This document shows positions 45,163 to 56,560 of a stretch of 64,000 nucleotides of DNA, in pieces. The notes below the pieces were generated by a model, which worked only from the letters and a program-made list of their open reading frames with translations, was not told the DNA's origin and did no database searches. How positions within the stretch are numbered: position 1 is the first letter of the stretch; the number at the start of each line of letters is the position of its first letter. Source of the DNA: Adiantum capillus-veneris (Eukaryota > Streptophyta > Polypodiopsida > Polypodiales > Pteridaceae). The stretch lies in NCBI GenBank assembly GCA_014529385.2, contig CM043964.1, positions 138,408,529 through 138,472,528 of the forward strand, given 5' to 3'. The position numbers were made by a program, and so were the translations under genes.

Positions 45163-45453
45163 ATGGTGCCCAAATCAAAGGAAAGTGCTACTTCCACTAC
45201 AGAAGCCGAGCAAAAGGCATAGAAGGGCGTCGAGGCGGTTAGGAAGCTGGTTGGGAAGAAACCTGCTACAGCTAAGGAAGGTAGTGACAAGAAGAAGAAG
45301 AAGAAGGCCAAGAGCACCAAGACCTACAAGATTTACATCTTCAAAGTTCTCAAGTAGGTGCATCCGGACAAAGGTATATCCTCTAAGGCCATGGGAATCA
45401 TGAATTCCTTTGTCAATGACATTTTTGAAAAGATTGCGCAAGAGACAACTCGT
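45163..45453 (+). pseudogene. Histone H2B pseudogene, C-terminally truncated
   Basis: One uninterrupted frame register from ATG 45163 reads [54 protein letters not shown] and [12 protein letters not shown]. This is the plant H2B basic tail and the first half of the histone fold. Two TAG stops (45220 and 45355) interrupt it. The second stands where H2B has the conserved Gln of KVLKQVHP, so it fits a CAG to TAG transition. Homology ends at 45453, before the remaining histone-fold helices. It cannot make a nucleosomal H2B. Confidence 0.93.
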
Positions 45454-45475
45454 TTTTTAATGGTGAGAGTTGTTT

Positions 45476-45720
45476 AAGTGGTGGGAACATGCCGCTTGTA
45501 AAGTGCCTGAGTACTACGTCAAGCCATCCACGCCGGCGTGGATGGCTAGAGGCAAGTGGTGGGAACATGCCGCTTGTAAAGTGCCTGAGTACTACGTCAA
45601 GCCATCCACGCCGGCGTGGATGGCTAGAGGCAAGTGAATGGCGAGTCGTGAGATTGGCTTGCAAACTACCTCAAGCCATCCACGTCGGCATAGATGGCTA
45701 GAGGCAGGTGAATGAAGAGT
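45476..45720. repeat. 78-bp tandem repeat with 26-bp perfect palindrome, 2-3 copies
   Basis: AAGTGGTGGGAACATGCCGC at 45476 repeats at 45554. Each unit contains the half-site AGCCATCCACGCC followed by its exact reverse complement. A third, diverged unit at about 45674-45705 keeps the palindrome with changes (CACGTCGGCATAG). It begins directly at the truncated end of the H2B pseudogene. Confidence 0.93.
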
Positions 45721-46065
45721 CATAAATGAGCAGCAGGTTGGTCTCAACCCCTAGATGCATGCAATGATTAGGAGTTTGTGTCAACTACGACAAGCAAAGG
45801 TTCAGTGTCAATCATTGTCATGGTTGGGAACAACGCGCAGACATGTCATGCAATGAGCAGTGCCAGGCTGGACGTGTTGAGCATGTAGAGCATACAGAAG
45901 ATGAACTCAATATTAACAATAGGAGGTCGTGTCAACTCAATATTAACAATAGGAAACTTAGCAAGGAAGTATGGTATCTGCGTGCATCATGCAAGGCTAC
46001 AAGGTTCTCCAGCCTCCATACACAGTATCTGCGCGCAACATGCAAGGCTACAAGGCTGAAGAGTA
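45721..46065. other. No gene; short direct repeats
   Basis: CTCAATATTAACAATAGGA occurs twice (about 45904 and 45935), and ATGCAAGGCTACAAGG twice (near 45988 and 46040). No coding resemblance seen. Confidence 0.6.
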
Positions 46066-46686
46066 TTGATCCTTGAACTCAATGGTTCTTTACTTAAGAC
46101 CATTGAAATGCAACATGGTGATGTATGTCCGGATTGGGAAAAACATATGCATGTCGTTGAAGAGAATACAAATGTTTGGCATTTTATTTGCAAAGACACA
46201 TTCACTTTCCTTGATTTTTGCATGCAATGGTTTGAGGTGTGGATTTGGAGCACTAATAGATTGCAAAGAACTCGTCGTATTCTTGAGTTATGCTTTCCAA
46301 AACACCATCAAAAATTTAATGTCATAGCAGGACATGCAGCATGCCAAAAGGCAGATCTTCTAATTGGATATCGATTTGTATACCACAAGAACTTGGATGT
46401 AGCATGGAGAATTTTTCATGATTTGGATGGAAATCATACCTTAATTTTTTACGAAGCCCTTTACAATGTAATGTGGATTATGCTCGGAACCTACTTAATT
46501 TTTCCAAAAATGTGGAATCAATCACTAGAAGAGCTTGAAAGTTTTTTTGAGAGAACAACCATTGCATGGTTACTTGGTTGGATCTATGCACGGGACAAAA
46601 GAGAGTATACTTGCAATACGTTGGTAAATGAAGCAACTTGTGATAGAGAAACCTTGTACGTAATGGAGCAATACATGAGAAAATGA
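46066..46686 (+). pseudogene. FCP1/NIF-type HAD phosphatase-like fragment
   Basis: An open frame of about 206 codons reads LILELNGSLLKT, TFTFLDFCMQWFEVWIWSTN, FVYHKNLDVAWRIFHDLDGN, TLIFYEALYNVMWIMLGTYL and AWLLGWIYARDKREYT. This follows the FCP1-homology (NIF) domain of plant HAD proteins. The nucleophile motif, normally DLDxT or DLNG, is ELNG. The later DDS motif is YEA. Two catalytic positions are thus lost. There is no ATG at the domain start (the frame opens after a stop near 46057; first in-frame ATG is 46108), so this is an exon-like or truncated piece. Likely inactive; whether it is transcribed is unknown. Confidence 0.72.
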
Positions 46687-46963
46687 AATGTTTAATGATG
46701 TATTTATAGTCATTGAGCCTTGAGGTCCCTTCAATTCTAAAATTTGTTTTTGATTATTGTAGATTATTTTCATCAATTTTGATATAGCCAATTATTTAAC
46801 GTTAATGTCTCAAATTTGAGCTACTGATTCAAAGAACTTTTTCCTCATGAAGAATGTTGTATAATGCAAATTGAGTTTAGTGCCATGTTTCCCTGATGCT
46901 TTTGATGTCATTGTAGTCGGCATATAGATATGTATTAAATATGTATATCCCTATAGATATGTG

Positions 46964-47330
46964 TTAAGGGGTATATGAGACATAGAGTGTAACCTTCAAT
47001 AGATGATAGCTCAAACTACACAAAAATACTAAGTTTTTCAATAGCGTTATAAGAAACGGGACTTGAATAATTCCTAAAATTACTAAATAGATCTTATTGA
47101 GTAATGAACATGTTTTTGCTCGATCTTCTAGAGCTATCTTCAATTGATTATACCCACTGTACTTATCCAGTAAACCGTGCATTTCATGGCAAGCTATCTC
47201 ATCCAACATCATGTCTGTAAAGGGTAGAAGAAATGGGCCTTTTATTGTCTGACCATTCATTTTTATGTAGTCAACACATACATACTTCTGCGGAACTACG
47301 AGAATGGAGAATAAATTTTCACTGCTTGCT
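46964..47330 (-). pseudogene. Ty3/gypsy reverse transcriptase remnant
   Basis: The minus strand reads VVPQKYVCVDYIKMNGQTIK, GPFLLPFTDMMLDEIACHEM and HGLLDKYSGYNQLKIALEDR. This is the gypsy RT block from VVPKKNGxxRVCVDY to the first catalytic Asp (DxxSGYNQ, intact). The rest of RT is unrecognisable. Confidence 0.82.
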
Positions 47331-49157
47331 ACTTCGATGATGAAAAGTTGTACTAGTCGTGCATCTCATATTAGTGATATTTGAGGTTGATAGACTTCTA
47401 AGTTGACATCTTTTAGATTCGTATATTCCCAAGAAAAAACATCTAAAACAGTTGCCTGGCTTTTTCTTTGATCTATTGTTTAAGATGTTTATTGATTTTT
47501 ATTACCTAAGGATCTGAATTTCATTCTAAATTCCATTATTCTATTTTTTGATCATTTAGTAGCAATCAATTTCAGCATTCCACCCCCTTTTCGTAAGGGT
47601 AGGGATTCATCTTATTTCTCTGTAAAAATCCATGTTGCGTAAGTAGTATCTATACTGGTTGGATACTCATCTCTTCTAGGTGGTACCCTGTTGTGTTCAG
47701 GTGCTTGCATGTTTCACTGCCTGTTTTCTGTGTTCGTTCTATCTAATCTGGTTTCCCACCAAGTATTGTTTTGTTGTTCCTTTTCTCTCTGCTAATCTAT
47801 AAGAATTGTATTCAAGTCTATTTCAACTATTGAAAAGATATTCATTGATATTCATGGCCCTCACAAGTGGTATCAGAGTGTAGTTTCTATCCTTGGCCAT
47901 ATAAAAATTTTAATAGAGCTTTTGTAGGAGGTATGGACAAAAAATTGCATGAAACTCTAAAAAAGGAGACGTTCTCAAAAACATTATGTAAGAGCAAACA
48001 TAAATAGAAAATGGCCAAAAACTCTTGAGAAGGAGAAGTTCTTGGAATTGTAAAAAGAGGAAATGGAAGTAGCTTCTCTAGAAAAGAAACAAAACCATGC
48101 TATAATATTTTGTCCACCTCATCTTTCCTGCAAAAGTGTCTGTTTCTTTTCAAAACACAAATGGTGAACAAGTTTTAGCGCCAGGAAGAGCAAGAGAAGC
48201 TCCCTTGAAAATACTCAAACCAATGAGCTTTGGTATCAAATTTTTGTAGCAAAAATCATAGTTAATAAGACCATTTTGAAAATTAAGATTTTTAAGGAAT
48301 AAAGAAACATACGATAAGTTCAAATCTAATTTCATCACCAAGAGACTACAACTTGAGGCTTGGGCCATGGGTAAGGAGTTGAGAGCATCATTGGGCTAGT
48401 AGGTCCACTATTTTCACAGACAAGGAAGGCATAGACCTTCATTACAACTTAAAAGGTCATTCTAGTTCTCATTCAATTTTGTGTACGCAAGATGGAAACA
48501 TATTATTTATATATATATATATAAAGAAATCTTAAGTACGGAGAGGTTGAGCAAAAAAAATAAATCAAGTTATTGCAATCAAGGGAATGGAACCATTTGC
48601 CTACAATTAAAGGGAACAAGATACAAGTATAATGCAGAAGAGTAGTTAAAGGTAATCAATTGGTCAAGAGACTTAAGAAATGTCTATTCAAGTATTTCAT
48701 CAGCTTAAATAAACCCAAGGAAGAATCACCAAGCTTAGACCCAAAAAGATGTCACTATATATTCCCAAAAAGAAATGAAAAAAACTCCTGATAAATTTTA
48801 TTCAAGTCTATAATATTGTATTTTACATGATTGTTAGCCCTAGGGTTTTTAAGGACAGTCCTCTCAAAAGCATGAAATAGGAGAATTTAGCATTTGCAAA
48901 ATGCTAAAGAATTTTTTCTATTGATCATTAAATATTTCCCCAAATGTAGTTTTGGACGTGATAAAGAGAATCCATCTTTTGAAATGTCTGACTGTTTTTA
49001 AAGTTATCCTTGTGTATTTGTGATATTTATGAACCTATCATTGAGAGGAAGTGGTTTTTTTACCACAGCCATAAAATATGCTACCTAAACTGCCAAGAAA
49101 TAGAGCTGCTCGAGACTCGCATGTAGCTAACACTTCAGATTCGATGCTTCCTGATAC
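47331..49157. other. AT-rich stretch, mostly unassigned
   Basis: Apart from a primer-binding-site-like motif at 47868 and a small TA run near 48510, I see no supported feature. Confidence 0.5.
47868..47880 (+). other. Primer-binding-site-like motif of a plus-strand LTR relic
   Basis: TGGTATCAGAGTG follows CCCTCACA, which could be an LTR end (…ACA). It may belong to the same relic as the plus-strand RT fragment at 49158. No matching second LTR was found by eye. Confidence 0.5.
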
Positions 49158-49690
49158 ATGAGTTCCACCAGCACCTCATGTTGTCATGGTAACAAACCAG
49201 ATGCTGCTTGCTATACAACACCCATACAGGATTTTGGATATCACAAGGATCTGAAGGCCCTGCTAAAATCTGTGCAACCACGTTTATTTTTAGGCACGTG
49301 TGATGATGTGTCTACTCAACTAGAAGAAGAGGATGCCAAGCATTTCTCCAAGGTCAATCTCAGATTAGGCTACTACCAAGTTGGGATAAAAAAAGAAGTT
49401 ACACCAAAAATGGCTTTCAATACGAGGTTTGGACATTATGAATTCACAGTCATGCCTTTTGGCGTGGGTAACACCCTACCACCTTTAACCATCTCATGAG
49501 TGACCATTTAGAAAAGAGCTAGATAATTTTGTTGTGGACTTCTTTGATGACACTCTTATATTTTCAAACACCCAAGAAGATTCAGAACATCTTGTATGCC
49601 ATATTATGCAAAATCTTAGAAAAAGCCTAGCTATATGCTAAGCAAGGAAAGTGCTCTTTCTTGTAGAAAAGGTGTATCTTTCCGTTGAAG
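49158..49690 (+). pseudogene. Ty3/gypsy reverse transcriptase remnant
   Basis: Reads HFSKVNLRLGYYQVGIKKEV, MAFNTRFGHYEFTVMPFGVG, then in another frame LDNFVVDFFDDTLIFSNTQE and DSEHLVCHIMQNLRK. The first catalytic Asp (usually KIDLRSGY) is Asn, while the FFDD box survives. It is an old, inactive copy on the opposite strand to the remnant at 46964. Confidence 0.85.
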
Positions 49691-50856
49691 ATGCTTCATG
49701 GGAAGATTGAATTTTTTTAATTTCTCTATTTTCTCACCTTTTGTAATGTGTTCTCTCCCTTTTATGATCCTATTGATCTTCCACTAGCTGATGAAATCGC
49801 TGAATGCAAGCTCCGTCTTCTTACCTTTTGTGCCACTCAATAAATAGTACCTTTTGTGATCGACTATTTTTGCTACATAATAACAAGATTTGTATTATCC
49901 TTTGTAGCTAAGCTAGCTACATTTGTATTTCTCTCAAGGGATTCTACAAAATACTAGACATAGGAAGCTAAGAAGGAGTTTAATTGTATTTGTCAAGAGA
50001 AATTAGAAAAGGAGGATTTAAGACAAGAACAAAGATCTTAATAAACGACGAACTTGTTAAGAGATACAACGAAGATGGATTTTTTAACAAGTCAATAAGC
50101 CCATCAATCACATGATCACAAAAGCAACTATCGCAAGCATGGCACATATTAGGCCTTTCATTCCTAGGAAGAATTTGCTGTGAAATTGCTGCACTGATCT
50201 GTCGAGTATGAGGTGAGAAGGTAAAGGGCCCTCTAAGAGGTAAACCAAAGTGAGGGTAAATATATATCTTTTGATGAGGAAGAAATTGTGCAAAAAAATA
50301 GACTCACTTGGAGAACCCACAATACTTTGACCTCAACACCGAGTAGTATCGAGGACCCAAACCCATTGCTTCAATTACCATATCCAAGCGAACGTTGTTG
50401 CAAAAAAGTGATCCCAACACCAAAGTGTCACCCTTGTTATGTCTCTGAACGTCCACCATTTGGTTTGAGCTATTGAAGTTCCCAAGTGAGGGAAGAGCAG
50501 GTGCTCATACTATTTCACAAAATCTCTCCTAACAGACTCACTTGTTTGTTGCAGAAGAGGAATGACCACATATAAAACCATCTCTTGTCATTGATCCATA
50601 AAGTAAGGTAATGAGCAAAGAGACAACGGAAAGGGTTAAAAGAGACAATCCTAAGAAGTTCTTGACAAGGAGATGGGAAGGAAGGACAAAGATGAAGGTA
50701 AGAATACCATAAGAGATGAGGATAGATTGCACCTTATATAGATGAACCAGCTAGAGAAGAACGAACTAGTGTCACCTAGAAGTTAAAGATGTAACTTGCG
50801 GTTGATGATTTACCACCTTCCCTTATTGTTTTGAGTTGAGGACAACTCTTTCTTTT
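49691..50856. other. No recognisable gene
   Basis: Short frames only. TTGAGGACAACTCTT near 50833 resembles the text often found before a 3' LTR of gypsy elements, so it could be the right end of the relic containing the RT at 49158. Confidence 0.45.
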
Positions 50857-51427
50857 TGTTGGGGTGTTTGTAAGGGCTGTCTCCTAGTCCTTACACAAGG
50901 CCAACACATGTAAGCCATCGACTTAAAAAGATGAAAAAGAAAAAGAATATAATAATAATAATATATAAAAATGTTTGAGTAAAATTTGGGTTCAATTCAA
51001 GCACCAAGGTATACTCACGAGCCACTTCCGGCTTACACCTTGGGAATACGTACATAATCAATGCATGAAAAAATGAGCTTTTCATTTTAAGAAAGTTAAC
51101 ATAAAGAAAAAGATAAGGAAAAGAGAAAGAAAAAGGAAAAGATAAAAAAGAAAAAGAAAAGAAAAAAGAAAGAGAAGATAAGGATAAGGATGAGGTGAAT
51201 AAGTAGCTTGTTGAGAAAGTTTTGATAAAGTAGAGTAATTTATCAAAGAAAGATAAGTTATCAAGATAAGGAAGATAAACTATCAAGATAAGTGAAAACA
51301 CTTATAAAAAAATGTGTATAAAAAGAGGGCTTCTCTTCTCATTTTACACTTCCCTTCTCATTTTTAGAAGTGCAAGCTTAAAAGTAAGCTTGGGAAAGCC
51401 ATAGCCAAAGCTCTTTCACACACACCT

Positions 51428-51466
<39 letters not shown>

Positions 51467-51818
51467 TTGCCCCCCTCCAAGAGAAGCCATGGCCAAAATC
51501 ATAATCAAGTTTGTCAAAACTTGATCTTCTTCATCACATTACCCTCCCCCTCTCCTTTCTCCTAATTCTCAAGATTTCCATATCTTGAATTTGCTACCAT
51601 ATACATGTGGTAGTGATGTATGTGAACACACTATGACAGTTGGGGCAATTTTTCCCTCTTTAGGAGGTTTTTCCCCCCGTGCATTGTATATACGCCCATC
51701 ACTCTAGGGCTATCTATCTTTCCGTTGCACACTAAGTAATATACTCTCTATTGTGTGTCTTGAGCTTCCTTCGTCTTCTCCAAGATGTGTGCGTTTCTCT
51801 ACAACCCTAATTCCAACA
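50857..51818 (+). repeat. 5' LTR of element D
   Basis: It begins TGTTGGGG and ends CTAATTCCAACA, so the ends TGTTGG/CCAACA are inverted copies. It includes an A/G-rich tract (about 51100-51200) and a (CA)n run (51430-51464). No second copy lies in the window; the left border rests on the terminal motif alone. Confidence 0.7.
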
Positions 51819-51819
51819 A

Positions 51820-51834
51820 TTGGTATTAGAGCAG
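51820..51834 (+). other. Primer-binding site of element D
   Basis: TTGGTATTAGAGCAGG follows the LTR by one or two bases. It differs from the canonical TGGTATCAGAGC by one transition. Confidence 0.85.
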
Positions 51835-52129
51835 GTTGCGTCCTCTCGGGCTTAGTCGCCAGCAGCTCTAGCACACGCCTGCTCATTTTCTTCAATTTTT
51901 GTGAGCTTTAACGAGCATTCGCAGGTCGACAAATTTTTTGGGTTGGCCCTAAAGAGCTTTATCTGCTCAGATTTCTGATTTGGGCTCATTTCGGCCTCCG
52001 TTTCCACTACACGCAGTACTGCATAAGCTATTTTGTCATTTAGTGCAGAATTTCTATCAGTGCCGTTTTTTGCATAACAGGTGCCTTACAGTCTTCTATG
52101 GGTTGTGCTATATAGCACGTGCTGGTCTC

Positions 52130-52276
52130 ACTTAGTTAGCTCATGCATTGATTGCATTGTTTGTGAATCGCACCATTACTCCTCACACTCATTTAGTGAA
52201 ATTTGCAAAACAGGCTCGGGATATTCTAACACGTCTTTATGCAAGCCCCAATGAGGCTAAACTTGCTTTGCTGTGT
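52130..52276 (+). pseudogene. Copia gag of element D, N-terminal part
   Basis: Reads ALIALFVNRTITPHTHLVKF and DILTRLYASPNEAKLALL, the UBN2-type gag core of copia elements (WDxLxxLY...). Upstream there is a stop and too little coding sequence, so the N-terminus is degraded. It is cut at 52276 by element C. Confidence 0.82.
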
Positions 52277-52935
52277 TGTCGGGGGATTTGTGTTCTAAAG
52301 GTGACCCGGGAAGGCACGGGATGGGGCCTCTGGCTGTGAGAGGTGCAAGGAAGAGAGTTGTGACTGACATAATTAATGGAGACAAGGCTTAAAATAGATA
52401 GTTTGTATCAAATATTGAAGATTCATAACCCAAAATGGAGAGTTAACAGTATCGCTGCTTAATCAAATACTAGTTGTGGAGTTTAAGCTCCTTACATGGT
52501 TTAATCTTCCTTAATGCAGGTGATAATAAAGAAAATAAAACTTCAGTAATGATGATAATGTCCAGTCCGATGATAACAATACCAAATATGATCCTTTGCC
52601 TTGATTGGTCTGCCAAGCTTGCCTTGATCTTCTTTGTTTTCCCTCTACTGCTTCAAGGTCAAGAGAGAGTTTGATTTTCTCTTTAGCTATGGCTATGGGA
52701 GCTTGGATTTGAGTAAGCTTAGCAGGCGTTGAATCAAGTTGGCTAGAAGAAGCTTAGCTTAGGCTATGGAGTTTTTGCTTAGGAGTGGTTTTTGGAAATT
52801 TGGCTTAACTTCGAATTAGAATGGCTTATGCCGGCTTATCTTCGGCTAGAATGGCGATAGAGGCTTGGATTCCGATTACAATGGCCATGGTGGTTTAGCA
52901 TAGGATTAGACTAAAGCGACTTAGGATTTTAGCCT

Positions 52936-53087
52936 AGGATTATGAAAGAAGATTAGGTTTATGAAAGAAGCTTAGGATTATGAAAGAAGATTAGATTTAT
53001 GAAAGAAGCTTAGGATTATGAAAGAAGATTAGGTTTACGAAAGAAGCTTAGGATTATGAAAGAAGATTAGGTTTATGAAAGAAGCTT
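52936..53087. repeat. 38-bp minisatellite, 4 copies, in 3' LTR of C
   Basis: Each unit is two related 19-mers, AGGATTATGAAAGAAGATT and AGGTTTATGAAAGAAGCTT. There are four units here and two in the partner LTR. Confidence 0.95.
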
Positions 53088-53263
53088 AGGATTAGGATTA
53101 TGATGGGTGAAGGAAGGACTGGATTAGGCTTGCATGCTTCGGATTACCATGGTTATGGAGGCTTGGATTAAATGGACTATGAAGCTTGGATTATGATGGC
53201 TAAGGGGTTTCAAGCTTGTACGAGTGCCAAGAAGAGGGGAAAAGAGCCGCCTCCTCCTTTCTC

Positions 53264-53692
53264 TTATAACATCCGACTTTGGGAGCTGCATGCATAAGTG
53301 CCTCTTCTATTTTTCGCCAACCCATTAGCGATATCGCTAATAATGGGCATGGCCTCGATGACGTAGTAGTGGAGAAAATAACGCGTGCAAAAACCGGCCA
53401 CAGTGGCTCCGAACGGAAGCGCCATGGCCTTGTAAGTGATTTTCATTTCATCGTTGGCCTCAACCGAGCACTGTACTGCTCCTCGTGAGCTGCTCTTCCT
53501 CCCCTGCACCCTCGATGGCTGCCCTCGCCATCTCCTTCCTTCTTTTTCCCATTGTTCACACCCTTTTAACTTTAGGGTGGGCTTTTTGCCATAGTGGGCG
53601 GCCGAACTTTCATAGTCTTTTAGGTTTCTTGGGTGGTCAGCTTGACTTAGTGGTGGGCGGTCATGCTTAGGTGCAAGCATAGGTGAATGCAT
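53264..53692 (-). CDS. ORF inside the LTR of element C, function unknown
   Basis: A 142-residue frame with a partner of 140 residues in the other LTR (61440-61862). It reads MHSPMLAPKHDRPPLSQADH, a basic middle, then MKITYKAMALPFGATVAGFC and MPIISDIANGLAKNRRG. I do not recognise it firmly. YKAMALPFG and GLAKNRRG faintly recall the LPFG and GKN segments of TM9/endomembrane-70 membrane proteins, which would make it a captured gene scrap. The frame is kept in both LTRs, though they are alike overall and this need not mean selection. Confidence 0.35.
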   Translation of the reverse strand: MHSPMLAPKHDRPPLSQADHPRNLKDYESSAAHYGKKPTLKLKGCEQWEKEGRRWRGQPSRVQGRKSSSRGAVQCSVEANDEMKITYKAMALPFGATVAGFCTRYFLHYYVIEAMPIISDIANGLAKNRRGTYACSSQSRML

Positions 53693-54010
53693 TTAGAGAA
53701 AAAACCTTCCCTTCGCATCCGGCAAAGCATGTCAAGCTCTTATTGTACATTTCAAAACACACACCATTCGGCTTACATGTCGGTCATGGCATTATATAAA
53801 AAAAAGATTGCTTCCGTAACGGCCCACATTTGGCATCTATATTGGGCAATGCATTGCATTTAGCATGTATATTGGCCAACTTGAAAATACATTGCTAGTG
53901 GAGACGGCCTTCGATTGCCACCATACTTGGCACATATATTGACCAAGGCATTGCCGTGATAAACTCATCGAAATGTTAATGAAGGCATCACATTTGGTGA
54001 TTACAACACC
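53667..54010 (-). pseudogene. PPR-derived segment carried in the 3' LTR of C
   Basis: Plus-strand text GGTGCAAGCATAGGTGAATG and CACACCATTCGGCTTACATG, then CATACTTGGCACATATATTG with ACCAAGGCATTGCC, matches the antisense PPR text of 14109-15835 (GATGCACGCATAGGTGATTG, CACCACATTTGGCATACATA and so on). The VDMYAKCG-type module appears three times. It is in sense with element C. Confidence 0.8.
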
Positions 54011-54597
54011 CAAGGCATAGTCCAGAACCTAGCTCCGACGGCTCCATTTCCCAGAACCTAGCTGAAGCTAAAAAATTACCTGATGAACTTGACTGACCAA
54101 GGCAACCAGAGTGTATGGAACTGGCCCCTGGTGAAACTTAAATTGGCCATATCTTGACAACCGGAACTCCGATTGACAAACTGAAAAGACTGACATGCTC
54201 CTGGAAGTGAGCACCTCAAGCCCATGCATTTATATAATCTTTGACCCTTTATCAGCAGCTACCCAATCCGGTACGGATCTGCTACTGACTCAACTTCAAA
54301 TTGACATAAATTCCTATCTTTAGCTTCGATTGACGAGCCGCAAAGACAGTCCTGTAGAGCACTTCAAGTACTACAACTCTGATGAATAAAATCCCAACTA
54401 TGACCACTTCAAGCATATTGACTGCTAGCATTACCAAGACATCTTTTGGCCCTTAGAGCCGCATCTGGCATACTTTTAACTTAAAATTGGCTTGTTAGCA
54501 AGCCCTTATTACTGTTGAATAATCATGTATGATTCAAATAAACCTGATTGGCATCTCTTTGCTCATTTTCTTATCATGGAAGCGGAGCTGCACGACA

Positions 54598-54612
54598 TCC
54601 ACCCCCTCTGCA
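54598..54612 (-). other. Polypurine tract of element C
   Basis: The minus strand reads GCAGAGGGGGTGGA immediately before the 3' LTR. Confidence 0.8.
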
Positions 54613-54613
54613 C

Positions 54614-55970
54614 CTACATTGCCTCCGGTCTATGCCAATTGCATTTAATCAGTTTCATAAAAAACATCATCAGACATATCATCTGATGCATATATAACAT
54701 TATCCTCTGGAGGTGAATCTGTATTGAAATCTTCAAGAACCATCTTGCCTTCTCGCTTCTTGAATAGCTTGATCCGTTTTCTTGCAATAGGCATAATTGA
54801 TATGTTGCATTATCAAAAACATGTAGCACCATATATGGTCCAAACCACCATTTAACCATTTTTCGCATAGCAGTATATTGATTCTCGAAGCTACTGTCAT
54901 AAACAAGTACCCAGTCACCATCTTTGATAGCATGTCGTCGTAGTCTGTGCTTTCCATCAAATGCTGCTTTATTGTTTAACCTTGCCTCCTTAAGCTTCTC
55001 TTTAGCATGTTCAATATCTTCTTGACGCCTCTCAAGATGGCAAATACGTAGAGCAATCAAATATTCTGTAGACATCCCTTCTTCCCATGGCATTATGATC
55101 CAAGTCATGACTGCTTCCTCTATAGGCATAATGGGTTTTTGCCCGTGCATCAATTCAAACGGCATAAAACCTGTAACAGAACTGTGTGTAGTGCGATCAA
55201 CCCATAAAGCAAACGTCAAGAGTTTAGGCCAATCACCAATATGCCCTTCACACACCTTCGCTAAAGCTTTAACAATAGGCAGATGTCCTCTTTCACTTTT
55301 CCCGTTACCTTCTGGATTATATGCTGTAGTGAGAGCGAATTTAATGCCCATACGAGCAGAAAAATCTCGAGCTGCATATGCATCCAACTCTCCTCTATCT
55401 GTAGTAATTCTGCCAACACATCCATACCTGGAGATAACATCTTCAAGCAAGAACTTGCATACTGAACTGGTAGCTTTGGTACACAAAGCTCTACCTTCAA
55501 CCTGATTAGTAAGATCTTCTCTGGCAAGAACAATATATCTCATCTGCCACACTCCTACTGGCATTGTAATAAGGTCCACCACCCACTTATAGTGCATAGC
55601 CAGTGGATAGGTGGGATGCAATCCATCTCTATGTCGCACATTAGAATATTGTTGCATATTAAGCATGTTTCCACAAATTGAACCACATCTTTATACATAC
55701 CTTTCCACAAATACCGGCCTTTAATATTGACAAAAGTTGCCCAAACTCCTCTGTGTCCAACCCACATACTTTCATGAAATTCTTTGATAACCTATTGTTG
55801 AGTTGATTTATCACAAATAACCCGTTGTGGTACCCCTCCTTGGTGCTTTGGTTGCTTCCATATACGTCCATCCTCCAGAAAATAGCCGTAGGCCTTTTCC
55901 TGATCCTCTTGTAATCTTGGTCACTCCATCCTTCTTGTCTAGTGAGAGTGCTTAGGTAGTGGCCAATCAT
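54614..55970 (-). pseudogene. Integrase of element C
   Basis: The main open frame (54614-55666, 350 residues) covers the core: YKWVVDLITMPVGVWQMRYI (first Asp), GRITTDRGELDAYAARDFSA (second Asp) and AYNPEGNGKSERGHLPIVKA (Glu; 34 residues between Asp and Glu by my count). Then FALWVDRTTHSSVTGFMPFE and a GPY/F-like WWFGPYMVLHVFDNATYQLC follow. The N-terminal zinc-binding part lies in broken frames at 55555-55970. All three catalytic acids are present, so the core itself looks intact. No chromodomain is seen. Confidence 0.9.
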
Positions 55971-56006
55971 AAGTCACTCTCCATCATAGAACTCTTCAGA
56001 AAACAC

Positions 56007-56560
56007 TTAAAAAACATGGGCAATATTACCACAATTGGCATGTAGACAAGAGGACGTGTAGAACTTCAAGCCAACATCATCACTTGTGGTCAACATCTCT
56101 TCTTCATCTTCAAACCTAGCTCTTGATAACATATCTGCAACAGGATTATCTCTACCTGCAATATGACAAAATTTAGGGTTAAGAGACTTAATATAGCCTA
56201 TCATCGTAGCATAGCAATATCCGAAGTAGAGCAATTTGCAATCATCCCTATCAGTGGCAAGCAATATGTTTCTACCACGACTGAAGCTCCAATAAAGTAT
56301 TCTTTATCAGACCTTAGAGCAGTAGCAACGCCTCAAAGTTACCTCTTAACCTATGGATAACCTTGTTGACGAGCATTGAGCACCTGGCTCCAAATCTAAC
56401 TGCATACCTATGTCCTTCTGCATCATCTTGACCTATAGACCATCCAATACCTGTCGGGCTAGTGTCAACTATTAAAATAACCGGACTTTTGCATTTGTAG
56501 TCGACTTTCCTAAAGGTCGGAGCCTTGAGAAGTATCTTCTTTAATTTCCTGATAGCCTGT
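56007..56560 (-). pseudogene. RNase H region of element C
   Basis: Reads VILIVDTSPTGIGWSIGQDD with its catalytic Asp, HRYAVRFGARCSMLVNK, then after a frame change YIKSLNPKFCHIAGRDNPVA and DMLSRARFEDEEE. The AGRDNPVADMLSR end is the conserved RNase H tail (xGxxNxxADxLSR). Confidence 0.85.

Larger units (their letters stand above)
52277..54597 (-). repeat. 3' LTR of element C
   Basis: Direct copy of 60518-62765. It contains, in order, a 38-bp minisatellite, a 142-residue minus-strand frame and a PPR-derived segment (listed separately). At 2.3 kb it is unusually long for a gypsy LTR. Confidence 0.94.

Noticed and set aside
50288-50476. Cys-rich 62-residue frame
   Set aside because: Cys spacing does not fit a zinc knuckle; no homology seen.
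51082-51301. Phe/Leu-rich hydrophobic frame resembling a membrane protein
   Set aside because: It is the antisense of an A/G-rich tract inside the LTR of copia D; low complexity, no start context.
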